From the NCBI GenBank assembly GCA_022414725.1, contig CM039465.1:36880935-36944934 (forward strand): a DNA stretch of 64,000 nt, in the 5' to 3' direction. Each line of letters starts with the position of its first letter. The stretch's first letter is position 1. This document shows positions 1 through 10,541 of this stretch, in pieces. The notes under the pieces were generated by a model. The model had not been told where the DNA came from and ran no database searches. It worked only from the letters and a program-made list of their open reading frames with translations. The position numbers and the translations under genes were made by a program. The DNA is from Microglena sp. YARC. Lineage: Eukaryota > Chlorophyta > Chlorophyceae > Chlamydomonadales > Chlamydomonadaceae.

Positions 1-40
1 CCCTGCCCATAGCACTCGGTACATCAGCCTCTCACCACTA

Positions 41-209
41 GCATGGCTCAGCAGATAATGCAGCCACATCCGGGGTGAGTCGTCACGCAGGGTTCGCTCC
101 CCGCCCGTGGTTTGTAACCCACAAGCATGGCTCAGCAGATAGTACAGCCACAGCCGGGTTGAGTAGCCACGTTGGGTTTGCGCCCCCCCCTTGGCTTGTA
201 ACCCACGAG
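41..209. repeat. Tandem duplication at the 3' end of the minus-strand kinase gene
   Basis: Two direct copies of about 82-85 bp lie head to tail, each starting AGCATGGCTCAGCAGATA and ending in TTGTAACCCAC. The second copy overlaps the stop codon and last codons of the minus-strand ORF. The annotated C-terminus therefore lies inside a duplicated block, and the original stop may have been displaced. Confidence 0.75.
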
Positions 210-1000
210 GCTGTATGTATCACATCGGGAGAACATAGTCATTGGTATAATCTCCAGGCCCTTAATGGCAGCCCCCTTCTGTATGTCCATAGAGGCAGAG
301 GCGCCGACCTTCTCGTCCAGGATATGAGTGTGGCTAGCTTCGGGTGTGAATGAGTCATTCTCTTGTTCATATCGTCCAGTTTCAGAACTATCGGAATCCT
401 CTCCCTCTCCGTCTCCATCTTCCTCACCGTCGACGTATGGGTGTTGCTGGAAGGAGCCCTCAGGTGAGATGTCTTGCAGGCTGTCGACTTGAGACAGGCT
501 GGCAAGTTGAGACAGGCTGTTGAGTTGAGACAGAGCAAGCGCTTGCAGGCTGTCAAGTTGAGACAGGCTGTCAAGTTGAGACAGGCTGTCGAGTTGAGAC
601 AGAGCAAGCGCTTGCAGAACGTCAGGTTCTGACTCCAGTTCTGTGACGCTTTTGACTTCAGATCGAATGGGGGGACGCTGGTCGAGGTCATGGTGCCAAC
701 ACTTATGCACGGGCTCAGACAAAGCAGGTGATGGCCAGATGCTGGGAATGGGCTCCCGGTAGCTCTTGACCACTCTCTGAGCATAGCGCTCCAGAGCCTT
801 GACGGTCACATGCCATGCTCCCCCCTCCTCGTCAGTGGCAGCTGGGTTGGTGAGCTTGCACTTATGCATGGGCTGGTACTCTGTGGCATGCTCAGCCTGC
901 TTTGTGTTGTATGCGTCCTGCATCTGTTGCTGAGCAATGGCCCCAGCAGTGGCAAGCTTACAAAGCTTGCAAAGTTGGCTGGGTGGGTAGGGGGCTTTTC
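132..1000 (-). CDS. Last exon of a protein kinase-like gene (C-lobe end plus tail)
   Basis: The open frame reads to a stop at 132. Near 650-760 it encodes REPIPSIWP followed by CWHHDLDQRP. This matches kinase subdomain XI (R-x-x-IP...CW..D...RP) as found in tyrosine kinase-like (TKL) kinases, which supports a kinase C-lobe. After it come a leucine-rich tandem tract (LSQLDS-type hexamers, about 480-625), an acidic Glu/Asp/Ser segment (about 390-440) and a Cys-containing end (CGCTIC). The catalytic loop and DFG are not in this exon. The 5' boundary is uncertain, since several AG acceptors lie between 830 and 1,050. The frame stays open to 2,048, but that upstream part mixes a second exon, intron and a minisatellite. 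The leucine repeat is coding-frame tandem duplication. Kinase assignment is fairly sure; the exact family is inferred. Confidence 0.6.
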
Positions 1001-1361
1001 TTCGCATGGCCTCAGAGTTAGATCTTGACAGGGCAGTGAGATAGCCCTGTATAAGACTCTCTCCTCCAACAAGGGAGAGACGCAGCCTGGTTCGTAGATC
1101 GTTCGAGCCTGGGTTTGATTCCCCTTGAATCCCTGAGAGCCCGAAGCTTGAGCCGCCCAGGCTTAACCTCGCGTGTGGCCTCTTTTCTGTGTGTGAGCGC
1201 AGTGCGAGGAGGAGGGGGCTTGCATGCCAGTGTGATAGCTGCGGAATGGATGCTGACACAGGGGCACAGGGGCCGTCCGAGCTGCACCTCCCACGTGGCC
1301 TTCTTTTTGAGCCACTTGGTGGTGGAAAGGGTGCTGAGACAGTAGCTGGGTGGTTTACCAC

Positions 1362-1532
1362 CTGTGGCTGGTTTATCATTGTTGGGCTTTGACGCTTGAG
1401 CTCAATCTCAGTGTGGAGAGAGAGCGTGGCCTGCCTCTGGATCCCCTTTTCATCTCCGGTCTGGGCAGTGGGAGTAGTGCTGACAGGGCTGCGGTACCAT
1501 TCACGGTGTGGCTTGATGTCTCCGATTAAAGC
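1362..1532 (-). CDS. Internal exon of the minus-strand kinase-like gene
   Basis: On the minus strand an acceptor (TTGCAG) precedes 171 nt, exactly 57 open codons, ending CAG before GTGGTA. It begins ALIGDIKPHREWYRSP and continues with a Thr/Gln/Ser-rich stretch. A second, diverged copy of the acceptor and first ~55 nt lies upstream at 2117-2175. Substitutions between the copies largely keep the peptide (HREWYRSP versus HRQWYHSP). The phase-0 boundaries and the conservative divergence support an exon. Its role in the protein is not recognised. Confidence 0.5.
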
Positions 1533-1541
1533 CTGCAAGGG

Positions 1542-1920
1542 GGGGGGTGGGGGTGGGTATGTGTGTGGGGTGGCTAGACTAATCTTGCCTTCAACTGCTA
1601 GGGGGTGGGTATGTGTGTGGGGTGGGTATGTGTCCGGGGTGGTGGGGGTGGGGGTGGGTATGTGTGTGGGGTGGGTATGTGTCCGGGGTGGTGGGGTGGG
1701 GGTGAGTATGTGTGTGGGGTGGATATGTGTCCGGGGTGGTGGGGGGTGGGGGTGGGGGTGGGTATGTGTGTGGGGTGGGTATGTGTCCGGGGTGGTGGGG
1801 GTGGGGTGGGTATGTGTGTGGGGTGGGTATGTGTCCGGGGTGGTGGGGGTGGGGGTGGGTATGTGTGTGGGGTGGGTATGTGTCCGGGGTGGTGGGGGTG
1901 GGGGTGGGGGTGGGGGGATC
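1542..1920. repeat. G-rich minisatellite, about 43-48 bp unit
   Basis: About seven copies of GGGTATGTGTGTGGGGTGGG followed by TATGTGTCCGGGGTGGTGGG. The plus strand is almost pure G/T with many GGGG runs. It sits in the intron of the minus-strand gene just upstream of the exon at 1362-1532. Translation on the minus strand gives a Pro/His/Thr repeat, which is an artefact. Confidence 0.85.
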
Positions 1921-2116
1921 TGTGGAGGGTGTGTCGCACATACAAGGAGCTGGCCTTGAACTGGGTGGGTGGAGAGATGGGTGGGTGAGAGAGGGAGAGT
2001 GGGGTGGGGAGGGGGGGAGGGGGGTGGGGATGGGGGGGGAGGGGCCAAAGCCTGCCAGGTGGGCAGAGGTCAGCGGTAGGATAGTGTTAGCGGGCGGGGT
2101 GGGGAGGGCAAGTGCC

Positions 2117-2175
2117 AACAGGGCTGTGGTACCATTGACGGTGCGGCTTAATGTCGCCGATTAAAGCCTGGGAGG
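2117..2175 (-). pseudogene. Partial upstream copy of exon 1362-1532 (decoy 3' splice site)
   Basis: This copy contains CCCAG acceptor sequence and the first 17-18 codons of the downstream exon (ALIGDIKPH kept). It then diverges without the rest of the exon. It lies 640 bp upstream of the full exon, as expected from duplication of an intron-exon junction. Confidence 0.55.
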
Positions 2176-2199
2176 TGGACAGAGGTCAGAGGCAGGTTA

Positions 2200-2640
2200 G
2201 TGTTAGCGAACTGGAAATGAACGTGGAAGGGTGAGGGCAAGTTCTCTGCAATGAAATAGCTTTAAAGAGCCTGAAATAAAGGTAATGGAAGGGTGAGGTC
2301 AAGTTCTCTGCACTGAAAGAGCCTGGAATAGCCTAATACCGGTATAACCTTGGTTCGAACCCCATCGAGGTCACCTGGGCCCACCCGGAGTTTCGTCGAC
2401 CGGCATGGTAACTGGACTCTAGGTGTGATGTAAGCCCATCCATCGCATACTTACGAGCCGGTTCCCTTAAGACCACGTCCTTAGAAGTGACATAGTGACA
2501 TACCTTGGAAGTTGAGATGTATTTATTTATTTACCGGTATAACCTGCAATAGCCTGAAATAAAGGTAAAGGAAGGGTGAGGGCAAGTTCTCTCCACTAAA
2601 ATAGCCTTCACTTACCTCGGACTCTAACAACACGCGAACA
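2200..2640. repeat. Short interspersed tandem unit (AAGGGTGAGGGCAAGTTCTCT)
   Basis: Three to four copies of a ~65-bp unit (GGAAGGGTGAGG, CAAGTTCTCT, then AATAGCC and TGAAATAAAGG) at about 2225, 2285 and 2565. The array is interrupted by the retroposon at 2351-2531. No coding signal was seen. Confidence 0.6.
2351..2531 (+). mobile_element. Short retroposon with (ATTT)n tail and 14-bp target-site duplication
   Basis: TACCGGTATAACCT occurs at 2337-2350 and again at 2532-2545, a perfect 14-bp target-site duplication. The 181-bp insert starts TGGTTCGAACCCC, which resembles the T-arm/box B of a tRNA, and ends in TTTATTTATT. The tail, duplication length and tRNA-like start fit a SINE truncated at its 5' end and mobilised by a LINE. 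No second copy was noticed in the window. Confidence 0.75.
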
Positions 2641-2832
2641 GGGGCCAGATCATGAGGGTCAATGAGGATATCTCGTGGTGGGGTGCAGCATGCTTTCACT
2701 TATCTCGGACTAGTGTCGTGGTGGGGTGCAGCATGCTTTCACTTACCTCGGACAAGTGTCGTGGTGGGGTGCAGCATGCTTTCACTTATCTCGGACAAGT
2801 GTCGTGGTGGGGTGCAGCATGCTTTCACTTAC
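2600..2832 (-). repeat. Array of duplicated 5' splice sites downstream of exon 2833-2944
   Basis: Reading the minus strand, TCCGAG|GTAAGTGAAAGCA recurs about every 43 bp (donors near 2833, 2790, 2747 and 2704). A longer copy near 2615-2680 repeats nearly the whole 3' half of the exon (DILIDPHDL kept). All lie downstream of the full exon and all keep GTAAGT. Confidence 0.7.
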
Positions 2833-2944
2833 CTCGGACTCTGACAACTCGCGTACAGGGGTCAGATCATGAGGGTCAATGAGGATATCTCCATCAACTT
2901 GAACCTTGAAGGCTACTAGGGATATGGGGCCCTTGGTTGCAGCG
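2833..2944 (-). CDS. Internal exon of the minus-strand gene
   Basis: The minus strand reads an open segment KGPISLVAFKVQVDG then DILIDPHDL, ending SESE immediately before a consensus donor GTAAGT at 2832. A CAG acceptor is available at 2945-2947, but another AG lies a few codons inside, so the 5' limit is tentative. It lies upstream of exon 1362-1532 in the same orientation, so it probably belongs to the same gene. The function of this segment is unknown. Downstream partial copies of the same exon end repeat the donor. Confidence 0.5.
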
Positions 2945-2989
2945 CTGGGCAGCCCATGGATAAGATAATCTGCAGACATGGGAGGTCGG

Positions 2990-3590
2990 CAGTAGTGCCA
3001 TATCAGTGTGAGCAGTGTTGCAATATAATTTTGGAAAGGTGCGTTTGCGCAGTGGTGTCATATCATTGTGGGCGGTGCTGCTATATCATTGTGGGCAGGT
3101 GCATTTGCGCAGTGGTGTCATATCATTGTGGGCAGTGCTGCTATATCATTGCGGGCAGGTGTGCGCAGTGGTGCCATAGCAGTGTGGGCAGTTTTGCAAT
3201 ATCATTGTTGGCAGGTGTGCGCAGTGGTGCCATAGCAGTGTGGGCAGTTTTGCAATATCATTGTGGGCAGGTGTGCGCAGTGGTGCCATAGCAGTGTGGG
3301 CAGTTTTGCAATATCATTGTGGGCAGGTGTGCGCAGTTGTGCCATAGCAGTGTGGGCAGTTTTGCAATATCATTGTGGGCAGGTGTGCGCAGTGGTGCCA
3401 TAGCAGTGTGGGCAGTTTTGCAATATCATTGTGGGCAGGTGTGCACAGTGGTGCCATAGCAGTGTGGGCAGTTTTGCAATATCATTGTGGGCAGGTGTGC
3501 GCAGTGGTGCCATAGCAGTGTGGGCAGTTTTGCAATATCATTGTGGGCAGGTGTGCGCAGTGGTGCCATAGCAGTGTGGGCAGAGGGCAG
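2990..3590. repeat. 56-bp tandem repeat, about ten copies
   Basis: The unit is GTGTGCGCAGTGGTGCCATA, then GCAGTGTGGGCAGTTTTGCA, then ATATCATTGTGGGCAG. The first copies (to about 3150) are diverged; the later ones are nearly identical. Open frames through it are by-products of a period not interrupted by stops. Confidence 0.85.
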
Positions 3591-3599
3591 TGATTTTCC

Positions 3600-3800
3600 T
3601 AAGGTTTTTGGACAAAACATTAATAATCGTTTGGGTCCGATTCCTGGGTCTGCACTTTGGGAACATGAAAACATTAATAATCGTTCATGAACGATGCCCA
3701 GGCCAAAGTTTCACGAGCTCGAAAACATTACCCAGACCTGAGAAAACGATGGACCATTTCGCGAGAAACATTAATAATCGTGCCTGCACGATTAACCATG
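3600..3800. repeat. Three hairpin motifs sharing AACATTAATAATCGT
   Basis: AACATTAATAATCGT occurs at about 3617, 3670 and 3767. Each is followed within 6-10 nt by a partial reverse complement (CGATT, ACGAT, ACGATTA), so each can form a small stem-loop. The rest of 3800-5190 shows only low-information sequence, a (CCA)n/(CA)n run at 4670-4712 and no recognisable gene. Confidence 0.45.
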
Positions 3801-5195
3801 CTTTGGAAAATCGCTGCCCGAGGCGCCATTCTAGTGTTATCAGTGGTCCTATTGGGGCAGGCACCGCAAGGTGGAAAGTAACCATTCAGGGTTGTATTAA
3901 AGGTGCTGCTTTTAGCAACAGTTGTGCATTACCTACATTCATTTTTTGGGGGTGTAACGATGGAGTCCTGTGGGGTCTGTTTTTTGGGACAAAAAACCCT
4001 AATTGTAGCATCCCAGAGACTACACAAAGCACTTGGGTTCTACTTACCGACACTGGTCCCTGTCATTAACGAAAAACCTGTACCCATTGTAGTGGGTTGC
4101 ATCAAAAAATAAAATGGACCAAAACCGGCCAATAGCACCCTATCGACATTAAATTATGGTACAACATTGTTTTGTTGTTGAAAGAAATCAATATGGCATC
4201 AGAAACTGGGTAGGGGAGTCATACTGGGCCTAAAAAAGGAGATTTGGGGCTTCAGAGCGTCCCACACCACTTCAAACAGACTTTTGATGTGCCGTAGTTA
4301 ATAATAATGGTTGACTTGTGTGTTACAAGCACAGTTGGCAAGAAACTTACTTATAATATGTGGCTGAAACAACATAAAACACCAAAACAATGCGTTCGGG
4401 GTGATTATAATACTCAATTAAGGTGTGGACACGTTTAGATCCTGCTCCAATGGTCCCAAGGCTTCAGCAACATGTTAAGGGAGTACAAATTAACTACCGA
4501 CGTGTCACTCGGCCCAAGCAAGCGTGGTACATGTGGCTGAAACGACAAGCCCGGTTCTGTTGCTACCTTGCGAGCGGGCACAACTGCCCAGATTCGGGCA
4601 TTACGTAATTTGCCCCCGAACTTTGCCCCCGTGAACTCAAGGTAGGACCCCCCCACACTACCACAGGCCCCACCACCACCACCACCACCACCAAACACAC
4701 ACACACACACACGCGCGTGTGCACACGCTAGGCACCAAAGTCGGATCGCAAGGAGATTACTAGGGGCGAGAAAGGAGAAGTCGCCAACTTGAACGGGCTA
4801 CGGGAGCAGCCCGGGTATGCAGTGTTGGGGTTGGGGAGTAGCTGCTGGGTGCAGGGGGAGCGAGGGTGGGGGTGGGGGAAGAAGGAAACTCACATGTAGA
4901 TCCCATGGCATACAAGCTGCAGCTGCGAAATCAGGGGAGCGCGATGGAAACGCAGGAAGTCTCGCGGGCAGCAAGAAGAAACTATGCGTTTGGCAACCAG
5001 TCTGGAAGCGTCAATCACAATCAGCAATCGGGAGAAACTAAATCGAGCGAAACCTTGTTACGTACCCCCCACGGTCCTTTTCACACGTCCCACGTCCTAC
5101 GTCCTGTCAAGGGCCGTAGCCGGCCGTAGCATGACAACTGGACCAGCTGGCAACGCTCCGAAACCAACGGACAGGCAGCCGTGAATCTATCAAAT

Positions 5196-5308
5196 CCTAG
5201 CTGTCGCAGGGCGCATGCTAGCTGTCGCAGGGCGCATGCTAGCTGTCGCAGGGCGCATGCTAGCTGTCGCAGGGCGCATGCTAGCTGTCGCAGGGCGCAT
5301 GCTAGCAC
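5196..5308. repeat. 21-bp tandem repeat
   Basis: Five to six identical copies of AGCTGTCGCAGGGCGCATGCT. The translated Ser/Cys/Arg/Ala/His repeat is not supported as protein. The following 5310-6180 stretch has a triple GGGCCTACCT at 5716-5740 and no gene that I recognise. Confidence 0.9.
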
Positions 5309-6179
5309 ATACGCTGGAGAAGTGGGGAGCATTGGGGGAAATACTCGCATAATCGCAACTGCGGTACTTTGATCATTATTTTCACAATTATGAGAACTGC
5401 TTCCTGTATTTCTTGAACAATTCTGCGCGATACACCAACAGGCGACAAACATTTAGAATCGCGCATGCGCGATAAATCGTGCCTAATATTATAATACAAT
5501 TGCTGTTCAGGAGGTTGATGTTGTGTGTGCTTGGCTATTATGGTCTACTGACAGGTGAACGTGTGCAAGACTCCCATGCCACTTTGGCGTCTAACACGGT
5601 GATGAGTTGATGACGGCTGAGATAACTGATGATGTCGGATGACCCCCAAAGGAGTCGCATGGTGATAGCTCGTCTGAGGTCTGAACGGTGTGCCTACCGT
5701 GTCGTAATAACGATGGGCCTACCTGGGCCTACCTGGGCCTACCATGACATATACGATGGAAACAGAAACAGACGTTAAAGCAAGGTATAGCACGTTGCAG
5801 CACGTTGGGTACGTTATTCTATTATTTATATAACTATGACAGGTTGACCTCCTGACTAACGATCCTGAGAAATGCGAGTTCCCGAGGTTCCAATAGTCAT
5901 CCAAGTTCCCTTTATCCTATGGATGAAAGGACTGTCAGCATGTATTTCAAGCGCCCTTTCAGTCCATCCTTTGCAGTAAATTCTTTGAAGTCCTTTTTAT
6001 ACGTTTACTATTTTTCAAGTGGACAACAGGTTTTATGTACTATGGTTGTACATCTAACCTTCTATTGTTCATTGAACTGTGTTTCCCTTGTTGGTTACGA
6101 GTTTCTTGACAATTTTAACTTCGCATCCTTTGGATTTTTTCGGTTGCTGCAGGTTTGGTTTGCTTGTGGTTAGGCGCTT

Positions 6180-7120
6180 GGTGTGTCTTGAGTGCATGAG
6201 ATCTTTGCGGTGCGATACCCACCTCCTAGAATGTTTTTGGTTAGTGCCGTAGCTGGGGATTTATGATAATTAACTTTCATAAATCTTCTTACTTCCATCT
6301 TTGAGTAAGAAACCAGTTCATCATGGTTTTTTCATCCCAACCTAGTCATGAATTCTATGCTAAGAATAGTTTTTAAGGTAGTGGATTTTTCCATCGACTT
6401 TTTTTTTTTTTTACTAGTGGACTTTCGTGTCCTCTTGTCGGCGTCCTTTAGGCTTTGATTCTCTCGTGTGCTGCTCTCACACGATATTTCAATCTGTCTC
6501 TTTGGTTATCATTGATTGGCGTTAGGTTCCTATTCCCGAATCGGGTTTTCTATACCGTTGTTCCCCAACTTTGATATTCGGTTTTTCATCCTTTTCTACC
6601 TTGGCAAAATTGTTTTTTGCCTTGTTTCATTCCTTCCTTTGACCCTTTGGGTTTCATTTGCAGTTCTCTCAATTTTTCGGAGTTCTTTGATTTTTTTTTA
6701 TCTGTTACATATAGTTTTATGTCCCCAGTGCCATAGGTGGAGAAGTAGTATTGCATGTCACCTGTGTCATAGGTGGAGTGTCAGCATGAATTGCGGTGCT
6801 CTCACGCGTTTTATGACTTGGTGACTACTTATGTACTTCCTTAGAACTATCGGCTCTGCCAGTACTGTGCCAGCTTCCCGTAGTGACAGCTTCCCGTAGG
6901 CTGTGTCATCCTTCTTGACTCAGTGACAGCTTCCTGTTGGCTGCGTCACCGGTCTAGCCTGTACCCTGTTAGGTTCCAGGCTGCCGCCCCTTTCACCACT
7001 GGTGCCCCTTAATGGGTCTCCTGTGCTTGTAACGTTATTCTCATCTTGCGTTAAAAGATTGGCGCGTTTGACCGCTGCGAGTATCTCTCCACTCTTGAAG
7101 TGTCTAAGCTAATAAGGACA
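6180..7120 (+). mobile_element. LTR-like fragment related to the element that hosts the Copia insertion
   Basis: Positions about 6500-7110 match, in reverse complement, 17.7-18.32 kb and then 23.80-23.88 kb. Shared blocks include GAATCGGGTTTTCTATACCG, TTTGATATTCGGTTTTT, GGCAAAATT, GTGACAGCTTCC and TTGGCGCGT. The uninterrupted CTATACCGTTGTTCCCCAAC here is the empty-site equivalent of the Copia insertion point. No reverse transcriptase frame is attached, so it may be a solo LTR or a fragment. Exact ends were not determined. Confidence 0.55.
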
Positions 7121-7434
7121 TTTCACCAAGTGATCGCTTGGTGAAAGGACTGACTGCTCTGTCTTCAGGTTTGGAGTCAGAAAGAAACCCTGACAATGAC
7201 GGCTGATACGTTACGAGAGTTACATCGTTTGCGAGCAGTTGGGCGAATCCAGGATTTGGCTACCCCGGGCCTGGCTCGCGCATAATAGTAAGAAAGAACA
7301 CTCTATTTTCTTTCGACCGTTCTCGCGAATAAAGGCTTCGAAGTAATAAACAAAGAGCACTTTAACTAGTGAATATCTTGTTGAGGAACCTCTGGCAATC
7401 ATCGTGTGGGAAGCCGGTGCCCGGAGTTTGAAGC

Positions 7435-7506
7435 ATGGGATCGAACGGAGTCAGAGAAAAGAAAGTGGTTGAGCTCGTGATTATGATGGACACTACTGGA
7501 AGCATG
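7435..7506 (+). CDS. vWA-domain gene, exon 1 (start codon and MIDAS motif)
   Basis: ATG at 7435 opens 24 codons ending DTTGSM directly before GTAAGA. The sequence VVELVIMMDTTGSM is the first beta strand and metal-ion-dependent adhesion site (DxT/SxS) of a von Willebrand factor A domain. The next four exons complete the fold with matching phases. This ATG is the first in frame and gives an N-terminal vWA domain, as in Dictyostelium VwkA-type proteins; an upstream exon cannot be excluded. vWA domains bind Mg2+ and protein ligands. I found no alpha-kinase motif to complete a VwkA-like architecture. Confidence 0.8.
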
Positions 7507-7859
7507 GTAAGACACATTTCGAGGGCATTATAGCAATCCAGCGAATGATTTGGATTTGGATTTTTAGAAACAGGTCGTCGGTAGCAATTCGTAGGGGTGT
7601 GGTGGGAATTCATCCCGAGGGATTTTAGCAGCTTTTGAATCGTAACTTCATTTAACGCAAGTCCAATTTGGCCTGAAAAGTCTAAGAATTCTGATAACCC
7701 TGGGGGATGTGTCGTTAATGTGGCCTGAAACAGCCGAGAGGGAATATGGTCTGTTGACCTGCCAAATTCAAATTATCTCCTCACCTGGGAAGCTCAGCTT
7801 GAAGCAGAAGTCCTGTGCTACAGATATCAAGGCGTACTGTCAACATCAATCATGAATCA

Positions 7860-7925
7860 ATCATGAATCCTCTGTGCCGCTGGTTTGTGTAGGGAGACCC
7901 ACCTCCTGGGGTGAATTAACTTTCA
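7860..7925. repeat. Copy of the GACCCACCTCCTGGGGTGAA dispersed repeat
   Basis: Shares GCTGGTTTGTGT and GGGAGACCCACCTCCTGGGG with fuller copies at 46235-46335 and 50785-50885. Fragments also occur near 8435-8520 and 9960-10010. It lies inside intron 1 of the vWA gene. No coding potential. Confidence 0.6.
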
Positions 7926-8094
7926 AAACTAAAAACAAATGTCATATGAGTGCATCGTTTACTCAAGAGTGTGTTGTTTACACTACCCATGTTTACTCCC
8001 CCAGCAGACTGTGAGTAGCCTAAGGGCTGATACACCATTTATTCAATCCAATCCAAGTAGGGATCCACTTATCATGTGTGCGTTTTATTATCCA

Positions 8095-8195
8095 GGTTGG
8101 GTTAGCCATATACCAGGCTTGGGATTGGAAGACGGTGAGCGTTTGAGAGTTGGCTGAAAAACATGTAACAATCCAATACAATACAATTAGGCTAA
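8095..8195 (+). mobile_element. Short retroposon copy with CAATC-type tail
   Basis: GGGATTGGAAGACGGTGAGC, GAGAGTTGGCTGAAAAACAT and GTAACAATCCAATACAATAC match similar sequences at 10755-10868 and 12555-12668. All end in an ATCCA/AATACA-rich tail, a retroposon hallmark. Target-site duplications were not resolved. Confidence 0.5.
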
Positions 8196-8993
8196 AAGGA
8201 CAAAGACAAGGCCAAACCTCAATATGGCACCATATTAGGAGGGATGCACCAAAAATAACAATGGTGAACTGAACATCAGAAAATAGAAAACGAACGTGAC
8301 CCTAAGGTTGTGCTACACACATAATTTAATATTCCGTTTCTCATCACATTTATTGTTAAATTTGATAACCGTAAATATTTCCATCCTCTGAAACAATGAT
8401 GAATGGCCTGCTTGTGAGAATGTAATGTACTGGACCAGGAGGCAGGAGATTGAGACCCACAACTCCCTGCCCTCCTGATTGTTTTAGTTGTGAAAATCCT
8501 TTCACTAAATCCTTTCACTAACATCAAAAAACAGGGTTTTTTTTAGCTGCGAAATTTCGCATTATGCGATAAAACCCATAATTTTCGGAATCAGCCCTGC
8601 GATGAAACCCATAGTTTTTTTGCTTGGCCTTGTCTAGATTTGGCCTGAAGCTGACTAAGCCTGGCTGACCTGGCTTTTTTGACTTGAATCCCAAGGAATT
8701 TTGGAACCCTGCGATTTTTGCTATTTCTGGATTCAGGGCATATGGCTCCAGAACCATTATTGCGATGAAAGAGGGGTGGCCAATTTTCCTTAAAAATAAC
8801 CCTGTCAAAAACTGTCCCGAGGGTCTCAATTTGAGGGTGGTGCATTGACAACAATGGAACATGCACTGGACGTGAGTAGATGTAGGGGCTTCAGTTTGCT
8901 AATGGAAAAGAAAGTCATTGGATGAAATCTGCCACATCATGCAAAATAATGCAAAATCATGTTAAATTTGCCAAGTCATGTCTCTTGTACCAG

Positions 8994-9083
8994 GAGTCAT
9001 CAATTGAGATGTGCAAGCAGCATGCAAAGAGCTTGGCCCGGATGTCGAAGATGGCAATTCCAACTGATTTTGATATGAAAGTG
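8994..9083 (+). CDS. vWA-domain gene, exon 2
   Basis: Acceptor ACCAG at 8993, 30 codons, donor GTGAGT at 9084; both boundaries are phase 0. It encodes the first amphipathic helix of the vWA fold (EMCKQHAKSLARMSKM) and leads into the next strand with DFDMKV. The intron before it is 1.49 kb and contains dispersed repeats. Placement between the MIDAS exon and the GFISYKDH exon fits the known order of vWA secondary structure. Confidence 0.75.
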
Positions 9084-9325
9084 GTGAGTTGCATACCCAG
9101 GATGGCAGCAGCCAGTACATACTGCATCAACTTTTATGTATACATTTTAACTGTAACATCTACTTGTTTAATTGTCGTATATACCGGTATACAGGCCATA
9201 GTTTACCCAAGACAAGCCCGCTCCACAACTAACATCCGAGGGGGTATATTTTCCAACCTTCCGCACATAATCATCAGAATGTAGATATAAGTATATGAAT
9301 CGTGCGATTTTCTCTGTGTGTGTAG

Positions 9326-9530
9326 CAGGGTACTTTAAATTGCCATATTGGCCAGCGCTTTAGCGCACTTGAAAACAAAAAACTGCGCTTTGTAGTGCAA
9401 AAAGCGCAAAAAATGCTTGCTGCGCCCACAGGGAGTTGCAAAAACTGCGCTTAAAGCGCAGAGGGGAAAAGTCAGCGCTCAAAAGCTCAAAAGCGCGCGC
9501 TTTGAATTACCCTTTGAATTACCCTTATTG
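9326..9530. mobile_element. GCGC-rich element related to the hAT-like element at 41003
   Basis: Starts CAGGGTACTTTAAATTGCC and shares GGCCAGCGCTTTAG, AAAACTGCGCTTTGTAGTGC and GCTTGCTGCGCCCAC with 41003-41186. It ends near GCGCGCTTTGAATTACCC. The right end is duplicated (TTTGAATTACCC twice) and no 8-bp target-site duplication could be matched, so the boundaries are approximate. Confidence 0.55.
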
Positions 9531-9785
9531 ATTAACATGATTGTGGAGGCTAATCCCACAAGGCTAACAAACTAACCCTAAGCCCTAAACCTCACTGGTG
9601 CGGTGGTGCCCTACTGAACTTCAAATGTGCCCGCTCAAATGTAGTGTACTGCAATGCACTGTACTAGAATTTAATTGTGAGGCACCTTCCTTCCTATCCT
9701 GTTCTCTTATCTCATCAGCCACACCAGAGTCCTTTAGGGCCTAAGGATGATGTAATCAACAACATCTTATATAATTATATTCCAG

Positions 9786-9935
9786 GGCTTCATATCCTAC
9801 AAGGACCATGGAGATCAGGGGCAGCTTGAACTCATCCAGTTCACCCGCGACGAGGAGAGTTTGGATAGATTCATTCAAGGGTTGAAAGCTTCAGGAGGGG
9901 GCGACGCTCCTGAGGACGTCGTTGGAGGACTCAAG
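9786..9935 (+). CDS. vWA-domain gene, exon 3
   Basis: Acceptor TTCCAG, 150 nt (50 codons, phase 0 to 0), donor GTGTGT. It encodes GFISYKDHGDQG, IQFTRDEESLDRFI and ASGGGDAPEDVVGGLK. These correspond to the second strand (FxxYRDH type), the third MIDAS loop region and the GGGDxPE motif common in protist and bacterial vWA proteins. This is the most diagnostic exon of the gene. No frameshift or missing residue was seen. Confidence 0.85.
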
Positions 9936-10414
9936 GTGTGTGCCTTTCTGTTTGAATCCTCAATGGGTGCTGTTTTGTGTACGAGGTACCACCTCCTGGG
10001 GTGAAGAAAACAAGGCAAAATTGGCTTGGTAATGCCCACTATGAAACTTGCGTAGTCTAAGCCATACACTTCTTTGAAATTTCGAGCTGTTGGAAATAAA
10101 GCAAGCCTCTTAGTCAGTATAACCATATCGTATTCTGTTTCATTCCTGTGTGTCTGCGTTCAGAAGTGGTGGTGGTGGTGTTATTTGATAGTGTTGATGC
10201 AATGGTGGGATCGTCGTTTTGATGAGTCAAACATCAAACAAGATACGTATGATAGTTTAACCCACCTCCTTGCAAACACATTTACCTGGTAATAATTCTT
10301 TTACTGCTGAACCGGCGAGCAGCCAAATTGCTGGCTGAAGTTATGTAACCAAGTTCAAGTTCAAAAAGATTCCCCTATCGATACCCATGTCAACTGTTCC
10401 ACCGCATGATCCAG

Positions 10415-10541
10415 GCTGCAGTGGAACAGCTGAACTGGTCTGGGTCAACACGCCTGCTGGTTCATTTTGCAGACTATCCATGCCATGGGCGTGAGTTTCA
10501 CAACGAGGTCGATGACACTTATCCACGCCTATGTCCACATG
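10415..10541 (+). CDS. vWA-domain gene, exon 4
   Basis: Acceptor ATCCAG, 127 nt, donor GTAAGG; it ends in phase 1. It encodes AAVEQLNW, STRLLVHFADYPCHG and EFHNEVDDTYP, the strand-4 region of vWA domains of the VwkA type (RLLIHFADAPCHG-like). The split Gly codon is completed correctly by exon 5. Two short retroposon copies lie in the flanking introns. Confidence 0.85.

Noticed and set aside
1540..2118. Pro/His/Thr-rich N-terminal extension of the minus-strand kinase ORF
   Set aside because: It is the G-rich minisatellite read on the other strand, located in an intron upstream of a clear acceptor.
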